DNA of 64,000 nucleotides from Pedobacter petrophilus (GCF_009674725.1 NZ_WKKH01000020.1:1-64000), one strand, 5' to 3'; counted from the stretch's first letter, positions 16,633-26,354 are shown. The notes: generated from the sequence alone by a model not told the origin. Made by a program: numbers and translations.

Positions 16633-16918
16633 AGGTCTATAATTTGGCTAATTGATAATTGTGAAACACCAAATCAGCACCTTTGGTTTTAGGGTTGTTT
16701 GGTTTTGTTTTAATTTTTTAAAAATTTAGTTTTTAAGTCGACAATGAGTTTTTTTCTGATTCTTAGGATTTACTTCTTAATGATGTTTAAATGCTGATTA
16801 TTTTTGTAAATCAGTATTTTGTGATGATTTAGGTAAGTGCTGGTTGAAATATTTGTAATGTAAAATTTACAAATGGAATACTTTAAAAGGGATGGCTATT
16901 AATAAGGGGTTTGAAATG

Positions 16919-17575
16919 TTACCATCTAAGAAATATAATTCCATTTAAGCTGCAACGCCGGAGAAGTTAATACATGGTTAATCCTATCAAGCCAGGTGAA
17001 ATAATACGCTTCGGCTTAGATCTTCTTAGATTTCTTATATGGTAGATTCTATTGTGTTTATTTGGTAGTTACAATCTGCGGTAATCGTTTACCATCTAAG
17101 AAATATAAGATCATTGAAGTTCCAACGCCAGGGAAGTTAATAACTGGTTAATCCTATCAAGCCAGGTGAAATAACTTATATTTCCTTACAGTCCTTATAT
17201 GGTAGATTGTATTGTATTTATTTGGGAGTTACAATTTGCGGTAATCGTTTACCATCTAAGAAATATAAGGTCATGAAGCTCCCGCGACAGGGAATTAATA
17301 ACTGGTTAATCCGATCAAGCCAGTTGAAATAATACGCTTCGGCTTATATCCCTTACAGTCCTTATATGGTAGATTGTATTGTATTTATTTGATAGTTACA
17401 ATCTGCGGTAATCGTTTACCATCTAAGAAATATAAGATTATTGAAGCTCCCGCGCCAGGGAAATTAATAACTGGTTAAATCCTATCAAGCCAGGTGAAAT
17501 AATATGCTTCGGCTTATATTTTCTTACAGTCCTTATAAGGTAGATTTTACCATTTAAGAAATATAAGGTCATTAA
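16919..17575. repeat. Five-copy array of palindromic intergenic modules
   Basis: The motif ttaccatctaagaaatata recurs at 16919, 17089, 17249 and 17416, and as a variant at 17547 (spacings 170, 160, 167 and 131 bp). Modules close with an inverted partner, cttatatggtagat, so each can fold on itself. Inside each is a conserved core, taactggttaatcc-tatcaagccag, with ctgg/ccag arms, followed by ...acgcttcggctta. The spacer between copies (tattgtatttattt...gttacaatctgcggtaatcg) is also conserved. No ORF spans the array. It sits in a 1.1-kb gap between the DUF3606 and ligD genes. 16633-16918 shows nothing beyond AT-rich sequence. Confidence 0.85.
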
Positions 17576-17664
17576 AGCTGTAACGCAAAAAAAAACTATA
17601 TCGTCGTCATCCCTAAACCCCAAAGACGGGTCAATAAAACCTTTTGCGTTTCAGAGGTGTTTTT

Positions 17665-17751
17665 ATGGCAATACACAGAGGAAGCGCCAACAACCAAATG
17701 GCTAGAATCTATGCTACAACAATAGTAATCTTAAAAAGCAAATCACCATGA
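17665..17751 (+). CDS. Possible 28-codon leader peptide of ligD
   Basis: An ATG at 17665 is preceded by agaggtg at a suitable distance. It opens 28 codons whose TGA overlaps the ligD ATG (ATGA, start-stop overlap). Translational coupling is possible. The frame is short and could be chance. Confidence 0.25.
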   Translation: MAIHRGSANNQMARIYATTIVILKSKSP

Positions 17752-20447
17752 GCCTGAAAAAATACGAAGAGAAACGGGATTTTTCCAAAACTGCCGAGCC
17801 GAAAGCCGGAGAAAGTAAGGATAAGAATAAATTACAATTCGTTATTCAGAAGCATGATGCCACACGTTTACATTACGATTTCAGGTTAGAAATGGATGGT
17901 GTGCTGAAGAGTTGGGCCGTACCCAAAGGTCCATCTACCGATCCGCAAAATAAACGTCTCGCCATGATGGTTGAAGATCATCCATTCGACTATAAAGATT
18001 TTGAAGGTACCATTCCCAAGGGTGAATATGGCGGAGGTACTGTGATTGTTTGGGATGAAGGAACTTACGAACCCATTGAAGAAATTAAAGGGAAAAAAGC
18101 ACAAGAGAAACACCTGCTGAAACAACTTGCAGATGGATCGGTAAAAATTAAACTCAATGGCGAAAAACTTAAAGGAGAGTTCGCTTTGGTAAAAACAAAA
18201 GGCATGGGCGAGAATGGCTGGCTCCTAATCAAACACAAAGACGACTTCGCTTCTACAAAAGATATTACCAAGCAAGATAAATCTGTGCTTTCTGGTAAAA
18301 CCATTGGTGCGATGGAAAAAAACGCTGAAATGGTATGGAAGGATGGAAAGGAGCAAAAAGTTTCGAACACAAAGAAAACGAATGCGAAAGAACCAGGGCC
18401 CGACGAAGCTATAATTGGTGAACAGGAAGAGGTAGACGTGAAAAGTATCTTGAAGAAAGCACCAAAATCAGAAATTCCAGAGGCGATCAAACCCATGCTG
18501 GCCACTTTAGTTGATGAGCCATTTGATGATGATGCCTGGCAATATGAGGTTAAATGGGATGGCTATAGGGCATTGGCATTTGTAAATAAAGGGAATGTAG
18601 AATTATCATCCAGGAATAATAAATCCTTCAATGATAAATTCTACCCGATTTATGATTTGCTGTCAGAATGGAAAATCAATGCTGTACTCGATGGTGAAAT
18701 CCTGGTATTAAATGATAAAGGCATTTCGCAGTTTGGTACGTTACAAAACTGGAGAAGTGAGGCTGATGGTGAACTGGTTTTTTATGTGTTTGATTTGCTC
18801 TGGTACGATGGAAAAAACCTGATGGATTTACCGCTCTATCAACGCCAGGCTGTTTTAAACGAGATATTGCCAGGCGACGATGACCGGGTTAGGCTGGGAA
18901 AAGTTTTTAAGGCAAGCGGGATTGATTTCTTCGCGGCAGCAGAAAAAATGGGACTGGAAGGCATTATCGCCAAAAAAATAAATAGCACTTATACACCAGA
19001 CCGAAGATCAAAAGATTGGCTGAAAATCAAAGTAAGTAAACGCCAGGAAGTTGTTATTGCAGGCTTTACAAAAAATGAAGATACCTCCAAAGCCTTTAGT
19101 TCGTTATTGCTCGGCGTTTACGAAAAAGGAAAACTGCAGTATGTAGGGAAGGTTGGAACCGGCTTTTCAGACAAGTTACAGAAAACCATGATTAAGCAAT
19201 TTGAACCATTAATTACTGGCGAAAGTCCGTTTGAAGAACTTCCTGATGTAAATAAACCTTCGCGGTTTCGGCCAAACCCGCCAAAAGCGAAGGCCACCTG
19301 GTTAAAGCCAGAGCTGGTTTGTGAAGTGGCATTTACCGAAATTACAGAAGATGGTGTGTTCAGGCATCCGTCTTTTCAGGGTATGCGGGAAGATAAAAAA
19401 GCAAAAGAAGTGATTCGCGAAGAAGAAATTGCAACCGCAGAAGTGGTTCCTCAACAGGAGGCAGAATCGGAGAAACATAGTGAGGCAATTAAAGCACCAA
19501 AGCACAGTGAACGCAAAACTTTACTTAACCCGAAAGATCAAACCCAGGTACGCAAAATCAAGGGGCACGAGCTCAAGTTTACAAATCTGAGTAAGATTTA
19601 TTGGCCTGAGGATGAGGTAACCAAGCGTGAGATGTTCAACTTCTATTACCAGATAGCAGATTATATTTTACCTTACCTGAAAGACCGGCCGCAGTCTCTA
19701 AATCGTTTCCCCGGAGGCATTCACGGAAAAAGTTTTTATCAGAAAGATGTAAAGGGTAAAGCGCCTGAGTGGGCAAAAACATTTCCCTATGAAAATGGAG
19801 ATGGTGAAAAAAAGGAATATTTAGTTGGAACAGATGAAGCTTCATTGCTTTGGATGGCAAGCCTGGGGTGTATTGAAATGAATCCCTGGTTTAGCAGGAT
19901 CCAAAGTCCGGATCATCCTGATTATTGTGTGATCGATCTTGATCCCGACAAAAATACTTTCGATCAGGTAATAGAGGCCGCCCTGGAAACCAAAAAGATT
20001 CTGGATGCGATCGATGTTCCCGCTTATTGTAAAACATCCGGCTCTACAGGCATGCACATTTACATTCCCTTAAACGCGAAGTATACCTACGAACAAAGCC
20101 AGATGTTTGCCAAACTGGTGGTAAACCTGGTGCATAATCAAATCCCTGAATACACTTCACTGGAGCGGATGATTTCTGCCAGGAAAGGGAAAATGTATTT
20201 AGATTTCTTACAAAACAGACCCGGGGCAACCATTGCAGGTCCATATTCACTCCGGCCGAAAATAGGTGCCACAGTTTCTATGCCTTTACACTGGGATGAA
20301 GTGAAGAAGGGATTGAAAATGAAAGATTTTAATATTTTTAATGCAATGGATCGCCTAAAGGTAGAGGGCGACTTATTCAAAGGCGTTTTAGGCAAGGGCA
20401 TAGACCTGATGAAGGCAGTGAATAAGGCGAAAACTGTTTTCGGATAG
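17748..20447 (+). CDS. ligD: Multidomain ATP-dependent DNA ligase D
   Basis: An 899-residue bacterial NHEJ enzyme. The order is phosphoesterase (residues 1 to about 170, KHDATRLHYDFRLE, HPFDYKDFEG), ATP-dependent ligase (about 240-550, lysyl-AMP motif EVKWDGYRA with Lys near 269, DGEIL, EGIIAK), then polymerase/primase (about 605-899, DLDPDK metal pair, KTSGSTGMHIYIPL). It repairs double-strand breaks together with Ku. No ku gene is visible in this window; in many Bacteroidota ku is adjacent. A low-complexity charged linker lies at about 560-600. Confidence 0.95.
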   Translation: MSLKKYEEKRDFSKTAEPKAGESKDKNKLQFVIQKHDATRLHYDFRLEMDGVLKSWAVPKGPSTDPQNKRLAMMVEDHPFDYKDFEGTIPKGEYGGGTVIVWDEGTYEPIEEIKGKKAQEKHLLKQLADGSVKIKLNGEKLKGEFALVKTKGMGENGWLLIKHKDDFASTKDITKQDKSVLSGKTIGAMEKNAEMVWKDGKEQKVSNTKKTNAKEPGPDEAIIGEQEEVDVKSILKKAPKSEIPEAIKPMLATLVDEPFDDDAWQYEVKWDGYRALAFVNKGNVELSSRNNKSFNDKFYPIYDLLSEWKINAVLDGEILVLNDKGISQFGTLQNWRSEADGELVFYVFDLLWYDGKNLMDLPLYQRQAVLNEILPGDDDRVRLGKVFKASGIDFFAAAEKMGLEGIIAKKINSTYTPDRRSKDWLKIKVSKRQEVVIAGFTKNEDTSKAFSSLLLGVYEKGKLQYVGKVGTGFSDKLQKTMIKQFEPLITGESPFEELPDVNKPSRFRPNPPKAKATWLKPELVCEVAFTEITEDGVFRHPSFQGMREDKKAKEVIREEEIATAEVVPQQEAESEKHSEAIKAPKHSERKTLLNPKDQTQVRKIKGHELKFTNLSKIYWPEDEVTKREMFNFYYQIADYILPYLKDRPQSLNRFPGGIHGKSFYQKDVKGKAPEWAKTFPYENGDGEKKEYLVGTDEASLLWMASLGCIEMNPWFSRIQSPDHPDYCVIDLDPDKNTFDQVIEAALETKKILDAIDVPAYCKTSGSTGMHIYIPLNAKYTYEQSQMFAKLVVNLVHNQIPEYTSLERMISARKGKMYLDFLQNRPGATIAGPYSLRPKIGATVSMPLHWDEVKKGLKMKDFNIFNAMDRLKVEGDLFKGVLGKGIDLMKAVNKAKTVFG

Positions 20448-20492
20448 GCTGAAATGATCTTATGCTTCTTATATTTGAAAAAAATTAAATAA

Positions 20493-20789
20493 ATGATAGC
20501 ACACCACGTTTTATTTTGGCTTAAAGCCGATACTACTGAAGCGCAAAAAGCAGCTTTCCGTAAAAGTTTAGGAACCCTTGAGCAAATTGAAGTTGTAAAA
20601 ACTTTTCACCTGGGAATACCTGCGCCAATTGAGCGCGCGGTAGTAGATGTGACTTACACCTTCAGTTTGCTTTTACTTTTTGAAGATCTGGCTGCTCATG
20701 ATGTATATCAGGTTCACCCTTTGCACAAAGCCTTCTTAGATGACTTTAAAATCTATTTCGAAAAAGTAATCATCTATGATGCTAACTAA
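20493..20789 (+). CDS. Dabb (stress-response A/B barrel) family protein
   Basis: A 98-residue ferredoxin-like domain matching the Dabb family: the N-terminal HHVLFWLK strand, a helix, and a C-terminal DVYQVHPLHKAFLDDF segment. Dabb proteins dimerise into a barrel and occur as stress-response or small enzymatic domains. No catalytic residues can be assigned. It lies 45 bp after ligD and is followed by a strong terminator, so it may share the ligD transcript. Confidence 0.8.
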   Translation: MIAHHVLFWLKADTTEAQKAAFRKSLGTLEQIEVVKTFHLGIPAPIERAVVDVTYTFSLLLLFEDLAAHDVYQVHPLHKAFLDDFKIYFEKVIIYDAN

Positions 20790-20806
20790 ATAGAATTAGA
20801 AAGTTG

Positions 20807-20837
20807 AAATGCCGGATCTTCTCCGGCATTTTTTTTG
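20807..20837 (+). terminator. Terminator after the ligD/Dabb genes
   Basis: Hairpin aaatgccgga / tccggcattt, followed by eight or more T residues. Confidence 0.85.
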
Positions 20838-20954
20838 CTTAAATTTTTACCTCTGGCTTTAATCACCCTAACGAGATAAAGTTTTTTAGATATTATTTGG
20901 AATTATTCTAAATAATATGCTATTTGCTTTTGTAAAAATCAAATCAGATAAGCC

Positions 20955-21275
20955 ATGTGTAACACCAGCATCCTTGCTCAAAATCAAAACATCACCATTT
21001 CGCAATGTAAAAACTGTAAGGTATTAAACATCTGGCGTGCCGGTGTTTTGATGAATTTCTCTTTTGAGCAGTTTGATGCATTCCATCTGGCAACTAAAAA
21101 ATTGAATTTTGAGGATTTTGTTGAACGCCATCCAAATGGGGAAGAAGTGGTGATTTTATCTACGCCATTTGCAGATATCAGCCTGGTATTTACGCGGGAT
21201 GAATGGCAGGAGTTTTTTGTCAAGATCGATGAAGCACTATATATGAAACGGGTTTATGAACTGGTCCATTTTTAA
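20955..21275 (+). CDS. Small cytoplasmic hypothetical protein with a CxxC motif
   Basis: A 106-residue protein with Cys18-x2-Cys21 in an N-terminal beta hairpin (ISQCKNCKVLNIW) and an alpha/beta remainder ending YELVHF. It resembles a family of about 110 residues common in Bacteroidota (from memory the group called DUF6686; unverified). The Cys pair could bind metal together with other residues or a partner, but a second pair is missing. It stands alone between two terminated units. Confidence 0.6.
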   Translation: MCNTSILAQNQNITISQCKNCKVLNIWRAGVLMNFSFEQFDAFHLATKKLNFEDFVERHPNGEEVVILSTPFADISLVFTRDEWQEFFVKIDEALYMKRVYELVHF

Positions 21276-21348
21276 TTTTTGAGCAGATTCACGTACTCAT
21301 TTATTGGTATATTTTGTTGCTTAAAAACCAGATACTTTTACATTTCGT

Positions 21349-21567
21349 ATGTTTTTCCAAAGCGCAATCGTGGAAAATTCTACTACACAAATTAAAAGGT
21401 CATCGGCTAACAGGCTTCTTTTAGAGAAAATAAAAGTAGGCGATTTCGTGGAGGATGAATTTGGAAAATCGGGGAGGGTATCTGACATCGAAAAAATCCG
21501 CTGCAGCAGAGAATTCCATTATTATTTCTACCTCGGTAAATCGGGAACAATCCTTGTTATCATCTAA
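21349..21567 (+). CDS. Small hypothetical protein
   Basis: A 72-residue product with a basic N-terminal half. The C-terminal beta-rich half (KVGDFVEDEFGKSGRVSDIEKI) looks like a small SH3/KOW-type barrel. No family can be named. The ATG at 21349 is the most upstream; internal starts are possible. Confidence 0.45.
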   Translation: MFFQSAIVENSTTQIKRSSANRLLLEKIKVGDFVEDEFGKSGRVSDIEKIRCSREFHYYFYLGKSGTILVII

Positions 21568-21687
21568 TGGCAAACCATTCTTATTAAAAAGGGTCATTTA
21601 AATAAGGCTTAGGTTGTGAGAAATAATTTAATTCATTTACTTACACATTGGTCATTGTGTATATTGTAGCAGAATTAATTATTCCCT

Positions 21688-22848
21688 ATGCCTTCAAGTC
21701 AGGATCATTTTTATTCAAATCTGATCGTTAGTAAGTTAAATTTAAGCAGGCTATTGCTTAAGAAAAATCTTTTTTCAGATGTTCCGGAAGACTGGTTCGT
21801 AATTATTACCGATATTAAAAGCTCTACAAGTGCTGTTGATGCCGGCTTGCACGAAGATGTAAACCTTATCGCAACAGGGAGTATCGTAACTGTGCTCAAT
21901 ATTGCATTCAAAGCGGGTATTCTGGTGCCGTTTTTCTTCGGTGGCGATGGCGCTACCTTTATTGTTCCGTCAAGCATTGTAGATAATACCATGCAGGCAT
22001 TATTAAAATACCGGGTCAATTCGTTGGCAAATTTCAATCTGGACTTACGTGCAGGCATTGTATCGGTTAAGGAAATTTATGCTCATGGCTGTTCGCTTAA
22101 AATCAGCAGATTTAGCAGTGGCGAAACCTTTTCCATTCCAATTGTTTTGGGCGATGGATTGGACTATGCGGAAAAGATAATTAAAGGCGACGATTACCTG
22201 CTTTCCGGGCATGACAGTACCGAAGATGAAATTGATTTAACCGGAATGCAATGTAGGTGGGATAAAATTCAACCACCCGAAAATAGTGAGGAAGTGGTTA
22301 CACTCATCGCAATTGCACAGGATAGTCAAAAGCAGGCTGAAGTTTTTAGCAAAATTATTCATCATCTTGATCAGATTTACGGCGCGGCAGAAATCAGAAA
22401 GCCAATCTCAATTCCAAAATTAATCTTCCGAACCAGTTTTAACAACCTTGGCAAGGAGATGAGGCATCGTTTAGGCAAGATAAAAACCTTTGAACTGATT
22501 AAAAACTGGTTTGTAAACATGTATGCCTTTGTTTATTTCAGAACCGATAGCGGCAAAAAATACTTACAACAATTGGTTGAAATGTCTGATACACTGGTGA
22601 TTGATGGCCGGATAAATACAGTAATTACAGGAACAGAAAAGCAACGCCTGGCGCTGCAAGAGGCGCTTAACCGCTTAGAAACCAACGGAGAAGTTTCTTA
22701 TGGAATTTATGTGAGCGGTGAATCCGTGATGTCTTGTTACGTTCGCGATTTTGAAGATGAACACATTCATTTTGTTGATGGAGCCGATGGTGGCTACACC
22801 AAAGCGGCAGGTGTTTTAAAACAAAAACTGAAAGCAATGCAGGTTTAG
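21688..22848 (+). CDS. DUF3095 protein, nucleotide-cyclase-like
   Basis: A 386-residue soluble protein that I assign to DUF3095. The segment ITDIKSSTSAV (about residues 41-51) looks like the metal-binding F-x-D-I-x-x-S-T start of class III nucleotidyl cyclases. FFFGGDGATFIVP (about 88-100) resembles their second metal-binding region. The remainder (residues 180-386) is family-specific. Nucleotide-cyclase activity is inference; the family has no confirmed function that I know of. It is monocistronic, 78 bp before an aldehyde dehydrogenase gene. Confidence 0.72.
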   Translation: MPSSQDHFYSNLIVSKLNLSRLLLKKNLFSDVPEDWFVIITDIKSSTSAVDAGLHEDVNLIATGSIVTVLNIAFKAGILVPFFFGGDGATFIVPSSIVDNTMQALLKYRVNSLANFNLDLRAGIVSVKEIYAHGCSLKISRFSSGETFSIPIVLGDGLDYAEKIIKGDDYLLSGHDSTEDEIDLTGMQCRWDKIQPPENSEEVVTLIAIAQDSQKQAEVFSKIIHHLDQIYGAAEIRKPISIPKLIFRTSFNNLGKEMRHRLGKIKTFELIKNWFVNMYAFVYFRTDSGKKYLQQLVEMSDTLVIDGRINTVITGTEKQRLALQEALNRLETNGEVSYGIYVSGESVMSCYVRDFEDEHIHFVDGADGGYTKAAGVLKQKLKAMQV

Positions 22849-22926
22849 GCTATTCTATTTTGTAATTTAAGATTCATGATTGCGAAATAAAGAACACAAA
22901 ATTTTAAACTTAAGTGTTCCTAATTT

Positions 22927-24300
22927 ATGAGTATCTCATCAATCAATCCTGTTAACGGGGAAATTATTAAAGAATATCAGGAAGACCATCCTGAAACCGT
23001 AAATCAAAAAATTAATCAGGCACATGAAGCCTGGCAATCTTACCGGGAAACCGATTTCGGATACCGGGCGCAATTTCTTCTCAAAATAGTTGATTTATTA
23101 AACGAACGCAAAAACGAGCTGGCTAAACTCATGTCACTGGAGATGGGTAAACCATTAAAAGCCGGAGTAGCCGAAGTGGTAAAGTGTGCATCAGTTTGCG
23201 AATATTATGCAAAAAATGGGGCAACCTTTTTAGCCGACCAAAAGGTAGAAACTGATGCTGGTAAAAGCTTTATTAGTTTTCAGCCAATTGGCGTAGTACT
23301 TGCTATTATGCCATGGAATTTCCCTTTCTGGCAAGTGTTCCGGTTTCTTGCGCCGGCAATCATGGCTGGTAATGTGGGGGTGTTGAAACACGCTTCTGGC
23401 GTAATGGGTTGCGCCCTTGCTATTGAAAAGATAGTAGAAGATGCGGGTTTTCATTCCAATGTATTCAAGACATTAGTAAGCGGAAGCAAAGCGATTGCAG
23501 AGGTAATAGCGCATCCGTTTGTAAAAGCAGTTACCCTTACAGGCAGTACTGAAGCAGGTAAAAAAGTTGCAGAACAGGCTGGTCGCCTAATCAAAAAGAC
23601 GGTTTTAGAACTTGGTGGCAGCGGTCCTTATATTATTCTTGCCGATGCCGATCTGGCAGCAGCTGCTAAAACTTGCGCTGAAGCAAGGTTAATTAATAAT
23701 GGTCAAAGCTGCATTGCTGCCAAACGTTTTATCGTTGTTAAAGAAGTTGAAGAAGAATTTACCCGTTATTTTAAGGCGGCAATGGCAGCAAAGAAAACCG
23801 GTAATCCACTGGATAACGACACCGAACTTGGTCCTATGGCCCGGGTAGAACTTCGGGATGAATTGCATGAGCAGGTTTTGAAAACCATTGCTCAAGGCGC
23901 AACCTGTATTCTTGGTGGTAAAATCCCGGCATTTGGTGGCCATCATGCCTTTTATCAGCCCACAATTCTAACCAATGTTAAAAAAGGAATGCTGGCTTAT
24001 GATGAAGAGATATTTGGTCCGGTAGCGGCAGTGATCTCGGCTAAAGATGCTGATGATGCGATCAACATTGCTAATGATACGCCATTTGGTTTAGGCGCAG
24101 CTGTTTTCACGCAAGACCTCATTTTGGCTGAAGATATTGCCAGAAACAAATTGCAGGCCGGATCTTGCTTTGTTAATGAAGGGGTTAAATCAGACCCTGC
24201 ATTACCATTTGGCGGCATCAATCAATCTGGATATGGCCGTGAACTGGGCATGTTCGGAATCCATGAATTTGTAAATATTAAAACAGTTTATATCAAATAA
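22927..24300 (+). CDS. NAD(P)-dependent aldehyde dehydrogenase (succinate-semialdehyde type)
   Basis: A 457-residue ALDH. It has the oxyanion/cofactor region MPWNFPFWQVFR (about residue 122), the general-base Glu near 228 in LELGGSGP, and the catalytic Cys near 261 in NNGQSCIAAKR. The length and the GQSCIAAKRF context match the short succinate-semialdehyde dehydrogenases (GabD/Sad). The exact substrate is uncertain. It is followed at 9 bp by an MDR oxidoreductase gene, which suggests a shared operon for aldehyde/ketone handling. Confidence 0.85.
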   Translation: MSISSINPVNGEIIKEYQEDHPETVNQKINQAHEAWQSYRETDFGYRAQFLLKIVDLLNERKNELAKLMSLEMGKPLKAGVAEVVKCASVCEYYAKNGATFLADQKVETDAGKSFISFQPIGVVLAIMPWNFPFWQVFRFLAPAIMAGNVGVLKHASGVMGCALAIEKIVEDAGFHSNVFKTLVSGSKAIAEVIAHPFVKAVTLTGSTEAGKKVAEQAGRLIKKTVLELGGSGPYIILADADLAAAAKTCAEARLINNGQSCIAAKRFIVVKEVEEEFTRYFKAAMAAKKTGNPLDNDTELGPMARVELRDELHEQVLKTIAQGATCILGGKIPAFGGHHAFYQPTILTNVKKGMLAYDEEIFGPVAAVISAKDADDAINIANDTPFGLGAAVFTQDLILAEDIARNKLQAGSCFVNEGVKSDPALPFGGINQSGYGRELGMFGIHEFVNIKTVYIK

Positions 24301-24309
24301 TCATTGCCT

Positions 24310-25239
24310 ATGAAAGCGATAAGAATCCACGAATTTGGTGGGCCAGACGTATTATCAATTGATGAAATTCCTGTTCCACAGCCAGGGAAAGATGAAGTGT
24401 TAATCAGAGTGCATGCTACGAGTGTAAACCCTGTTGACTGGAAAATAAGAGCAGGATTGCGTAAAGAAAAGTTTCCGTCAAAATTACCTTTAACTTTAGG
24501 TTGGGATGTTTCTGGTGTAATTGAGGAACTTGGCGAAAAGGCAGGCAATTTCAGAAAAGGAGATGAAGTTTACGGACGTCCGGATCCTACAAAAAATGGT
24601 GCCTATGCAGAATATATAGTGGTAAAAGCTAATTTATTGGCAATTAAACCAATCAGCATTGGCCATACCGAGGCAGCTGCTGTTCCGCTTGCAGGCCTAA
24701 CAGCATGGCAAGGGCTTTTTGATAAAGGCTTGTTAAAAGAAGGACAAAAAGTTTTAATTCATGCGGCTGCGGGTGGTGTTGGCACTTATGCTGTACAATT
24801 TGCAAAAAGCAAAGGCGCGTATGTTATTGGAACGGCTTCCGATCAGAATATAGATTTTCTCAAACGTTTAGGTGCTGATGAAGTGATCGATTATAACATG
24901 GAAAATTTTGAAACCGTAGTCAGTGATGTCGATTTGGTTCTCGACACCATCGGCGGAGATACCCAGTTAAAATCTATTGAGGTATTAAAAACCGGCGGGA
25001 GGCTGATCAGTACCCTGGCAGCAGATTATGTGAAAGAAGCGAAAGAAAAAGGTGTGGTGTTGATTAACTACATGGTGCAATCGGTTCCTGATCAGCTGGA
25101 TGAAATTGCACAGCTGATCGATTCAGGAAAAGTTAAACCGATTATTGATCAGGTATTGCCATTTACCGATGCAAGGAAAGCCCACATAACCAATGAGGAA
25201 GGACATACCAGGGGAAAAATTGTACTTCAGGTAATTTAG
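24310..25239 (+). CDS. Zinc-independent MDR family NADP-dependent oxidoreductase
   Basis: A 309-residue medium-chain dehydrogenase/reductase (quinone-oxidoreductase-like). The start is ATG 24310; an in-frame TTG two codons upstream is unlikely. The GroES-like N-terminal domain (residues 1-120, VNPVDWKIRAG) lacks the Cys zinc ligands of alcohol dehydrogenases. The Rossmann segment IHAAAGGVGTYAVQFAK (about 148-164) binds NADPH. Electron acceptor unknown. It is co-directional with, and adjacent to, the aldehyde dehydrogenase gene. Confidence 0.85.
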   Translation: MKAIRIHEFGGPDVLSIDEIPVPQPGKDEVLIRVHATSVNPVDWKIRAGLRKEKFPSKLPLTLGWDVSGVIEELGEKAGNFRKGDEVYGRPDPTKNGAYAEYIVVKANLLAIKPISIGHTEAAAVPLAGLTAWQGLFDKGLLKEGQKVLIHAAAGGVGTYAVQFAKSKGAYVIGTASDQNIDFLKRLGADEVIDYNMENFETVVSDVDLVLDTIGGDTQLKSIEVLKTGGRLISTLAADYVKEAKEKGVVLINYMVQSVPDQLDEIAQLIDSGKVKPIIDQVLPFTDARKAHITNEEGHTRGKIVLQVI

Positions 25240-25298
25240 TTTTCTTCACCCTGAACCTTTTGAAGCATTTGTTGAATGAAGTTCAGTAATTTTTTAGG

Positions 25299-26225
25299 CT
25301 AACTGGCGAAATCATCGCTTTTTAGCGTCACCGATTGAGGCTGAATGATCACGAACCGGATGATCGAATATTCAGCCTTAATCTTATCTCTCAACCGGTC
25401 TATTGCCGTCGTTAAATCTTCGGTATCCAACTCTGGCTGGAAGGTTAAAATTAAAACCAGCAGCACTTCTTTTGGAGATTGATACGTAGAAAGGATGCTT
25501 TTTACTTCAATTACATCGTTATCACTTTCGACTAAAACCTTAAGCTTCTGTTGCGTTTCAGGGCTTAATCCTTCACCCATTAACAAACTTCTGCTTTCCC
25601 TGGCTAAAATAAAGGAAACAAGAATAAGCAGAACCCCTACTAAAACAGAGGCTAAACCGTCCAGAAAAGGCATCTTTAAACTGTGACTTAATACCATTAG
25701 TACAAATACGATGAGCAAGCCCATTACAGCTGCCCCATCTTCAAAAAGCACCAGAAACCCGGACGGATCCTTACTCTTAATGATCGCTTTCCACCACGTT
25801 AGTCCGTTTCTGGTTTTGTTAAACTCTTTAATGGCAACCATCAGCGATGCGCCTTCAAATACAAATGATAAGGCTAGAACGGCATAGTTCCAGCCCGGAT
25901 CTACCAGTTCTTCCGGATGGCGAATATGCGTGATGCCTTGTGAAACGGATAATACACCGCCAAGTCCAAAAATCATGATGGAAACAATGAACGACCAGAA
26001 GTAGAGTTCTTTCCCGTAACCAAACGGGCGGTATTGATCAGCTGGTTTGGCACTTCGTTTTAAGCCATAAAGGAGCAATAATTGGTTGCTGGTATCCACC
26101 GTAGAGTGTATTCCTTCGGCAATCATGGAGGAACTATTGGTAAATGCTCCGGCTATAAATTTGGTAACCGCAATAAGCAGATTGGCTGCGAGTGCACTAT
26201 AAATGGATTTGTTGGCTTTAGCCAT
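25299..26225 (-). CDS. Cation diffusion facilitator (CDF) family transporter
   Basis: A 308-residue inner-membrane metal/proton antiporter. I chose ATG 26225 (MAKANKS), because the longer frame to 26321 runs through the terminator hairpin of the upstream gene. Six membrane helices are visible. The transport site shows as HSTVDTSNQ in helix 2 (His and Asp ligands) and FEDGAAVMG in helix 5. A cytoplasmic C-terminal ferredoxin-like domain begins near residue 215. The ligands fit Zn, Fe or Mn export; the metal cannot be fixed from the sequence. Confidence 0.85.
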   Translation of the reverse strand: MAKANKSIYSALAANLLIAVTKFIAGAFTNSSSMIAEGIHSTVDTSNQLLLLYGLKRSAKPADQYRPFGYGKELYFWSFIVSIMIFGLGGVLSVSQGITHIRHPEELVDPGWNYAVLALSFVFEGASLMVAIKEFNKTRNGLTWWKAIIKSKDPSGFLVLFEDGAAVMGLLIVFVLMVLSHSLKMPFLDGLASVLVGVLLILVSFILARESRSLLMGEGLSPETQQKLKVLVESDNDVIEVKSILSTYQSPKEVLLVLILTFQPELDTEDLTTAIDRLRDKIKAEYSIIRFVIIQPQSVTLKSDDFAS

Positions 26226-26299
26226 AGGGAATTTCGTATTAATATACCTTAAACCAATTACCGCATTTTTAGTTTGCCTGATCTTACCGATTTCAAAAA

Positions 26300-26342
26300 A
26301 ATGCATACCAGTAGAAAACAAAGTGCTTGCTACTGGTATGAT
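26300..26342 (-). terminator. Terminator of the mgrA-like gene
   Basis: Inverted repeat cataccagtag / ctactggtatg, followed on the minus strand by gcattttttt. It lies just after the stop at 26355. It also supports starting the CDF gene at 26225. Confidence 0.75.
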
Positions 26343-26354
26343 ATAAGTGATTAT

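Noticed and set aside
17438..17623. 61-codon minus-strand frame in the palindromic array
   Set aside because: It is made of the repeat modules themselves and is not kept in all five copies.
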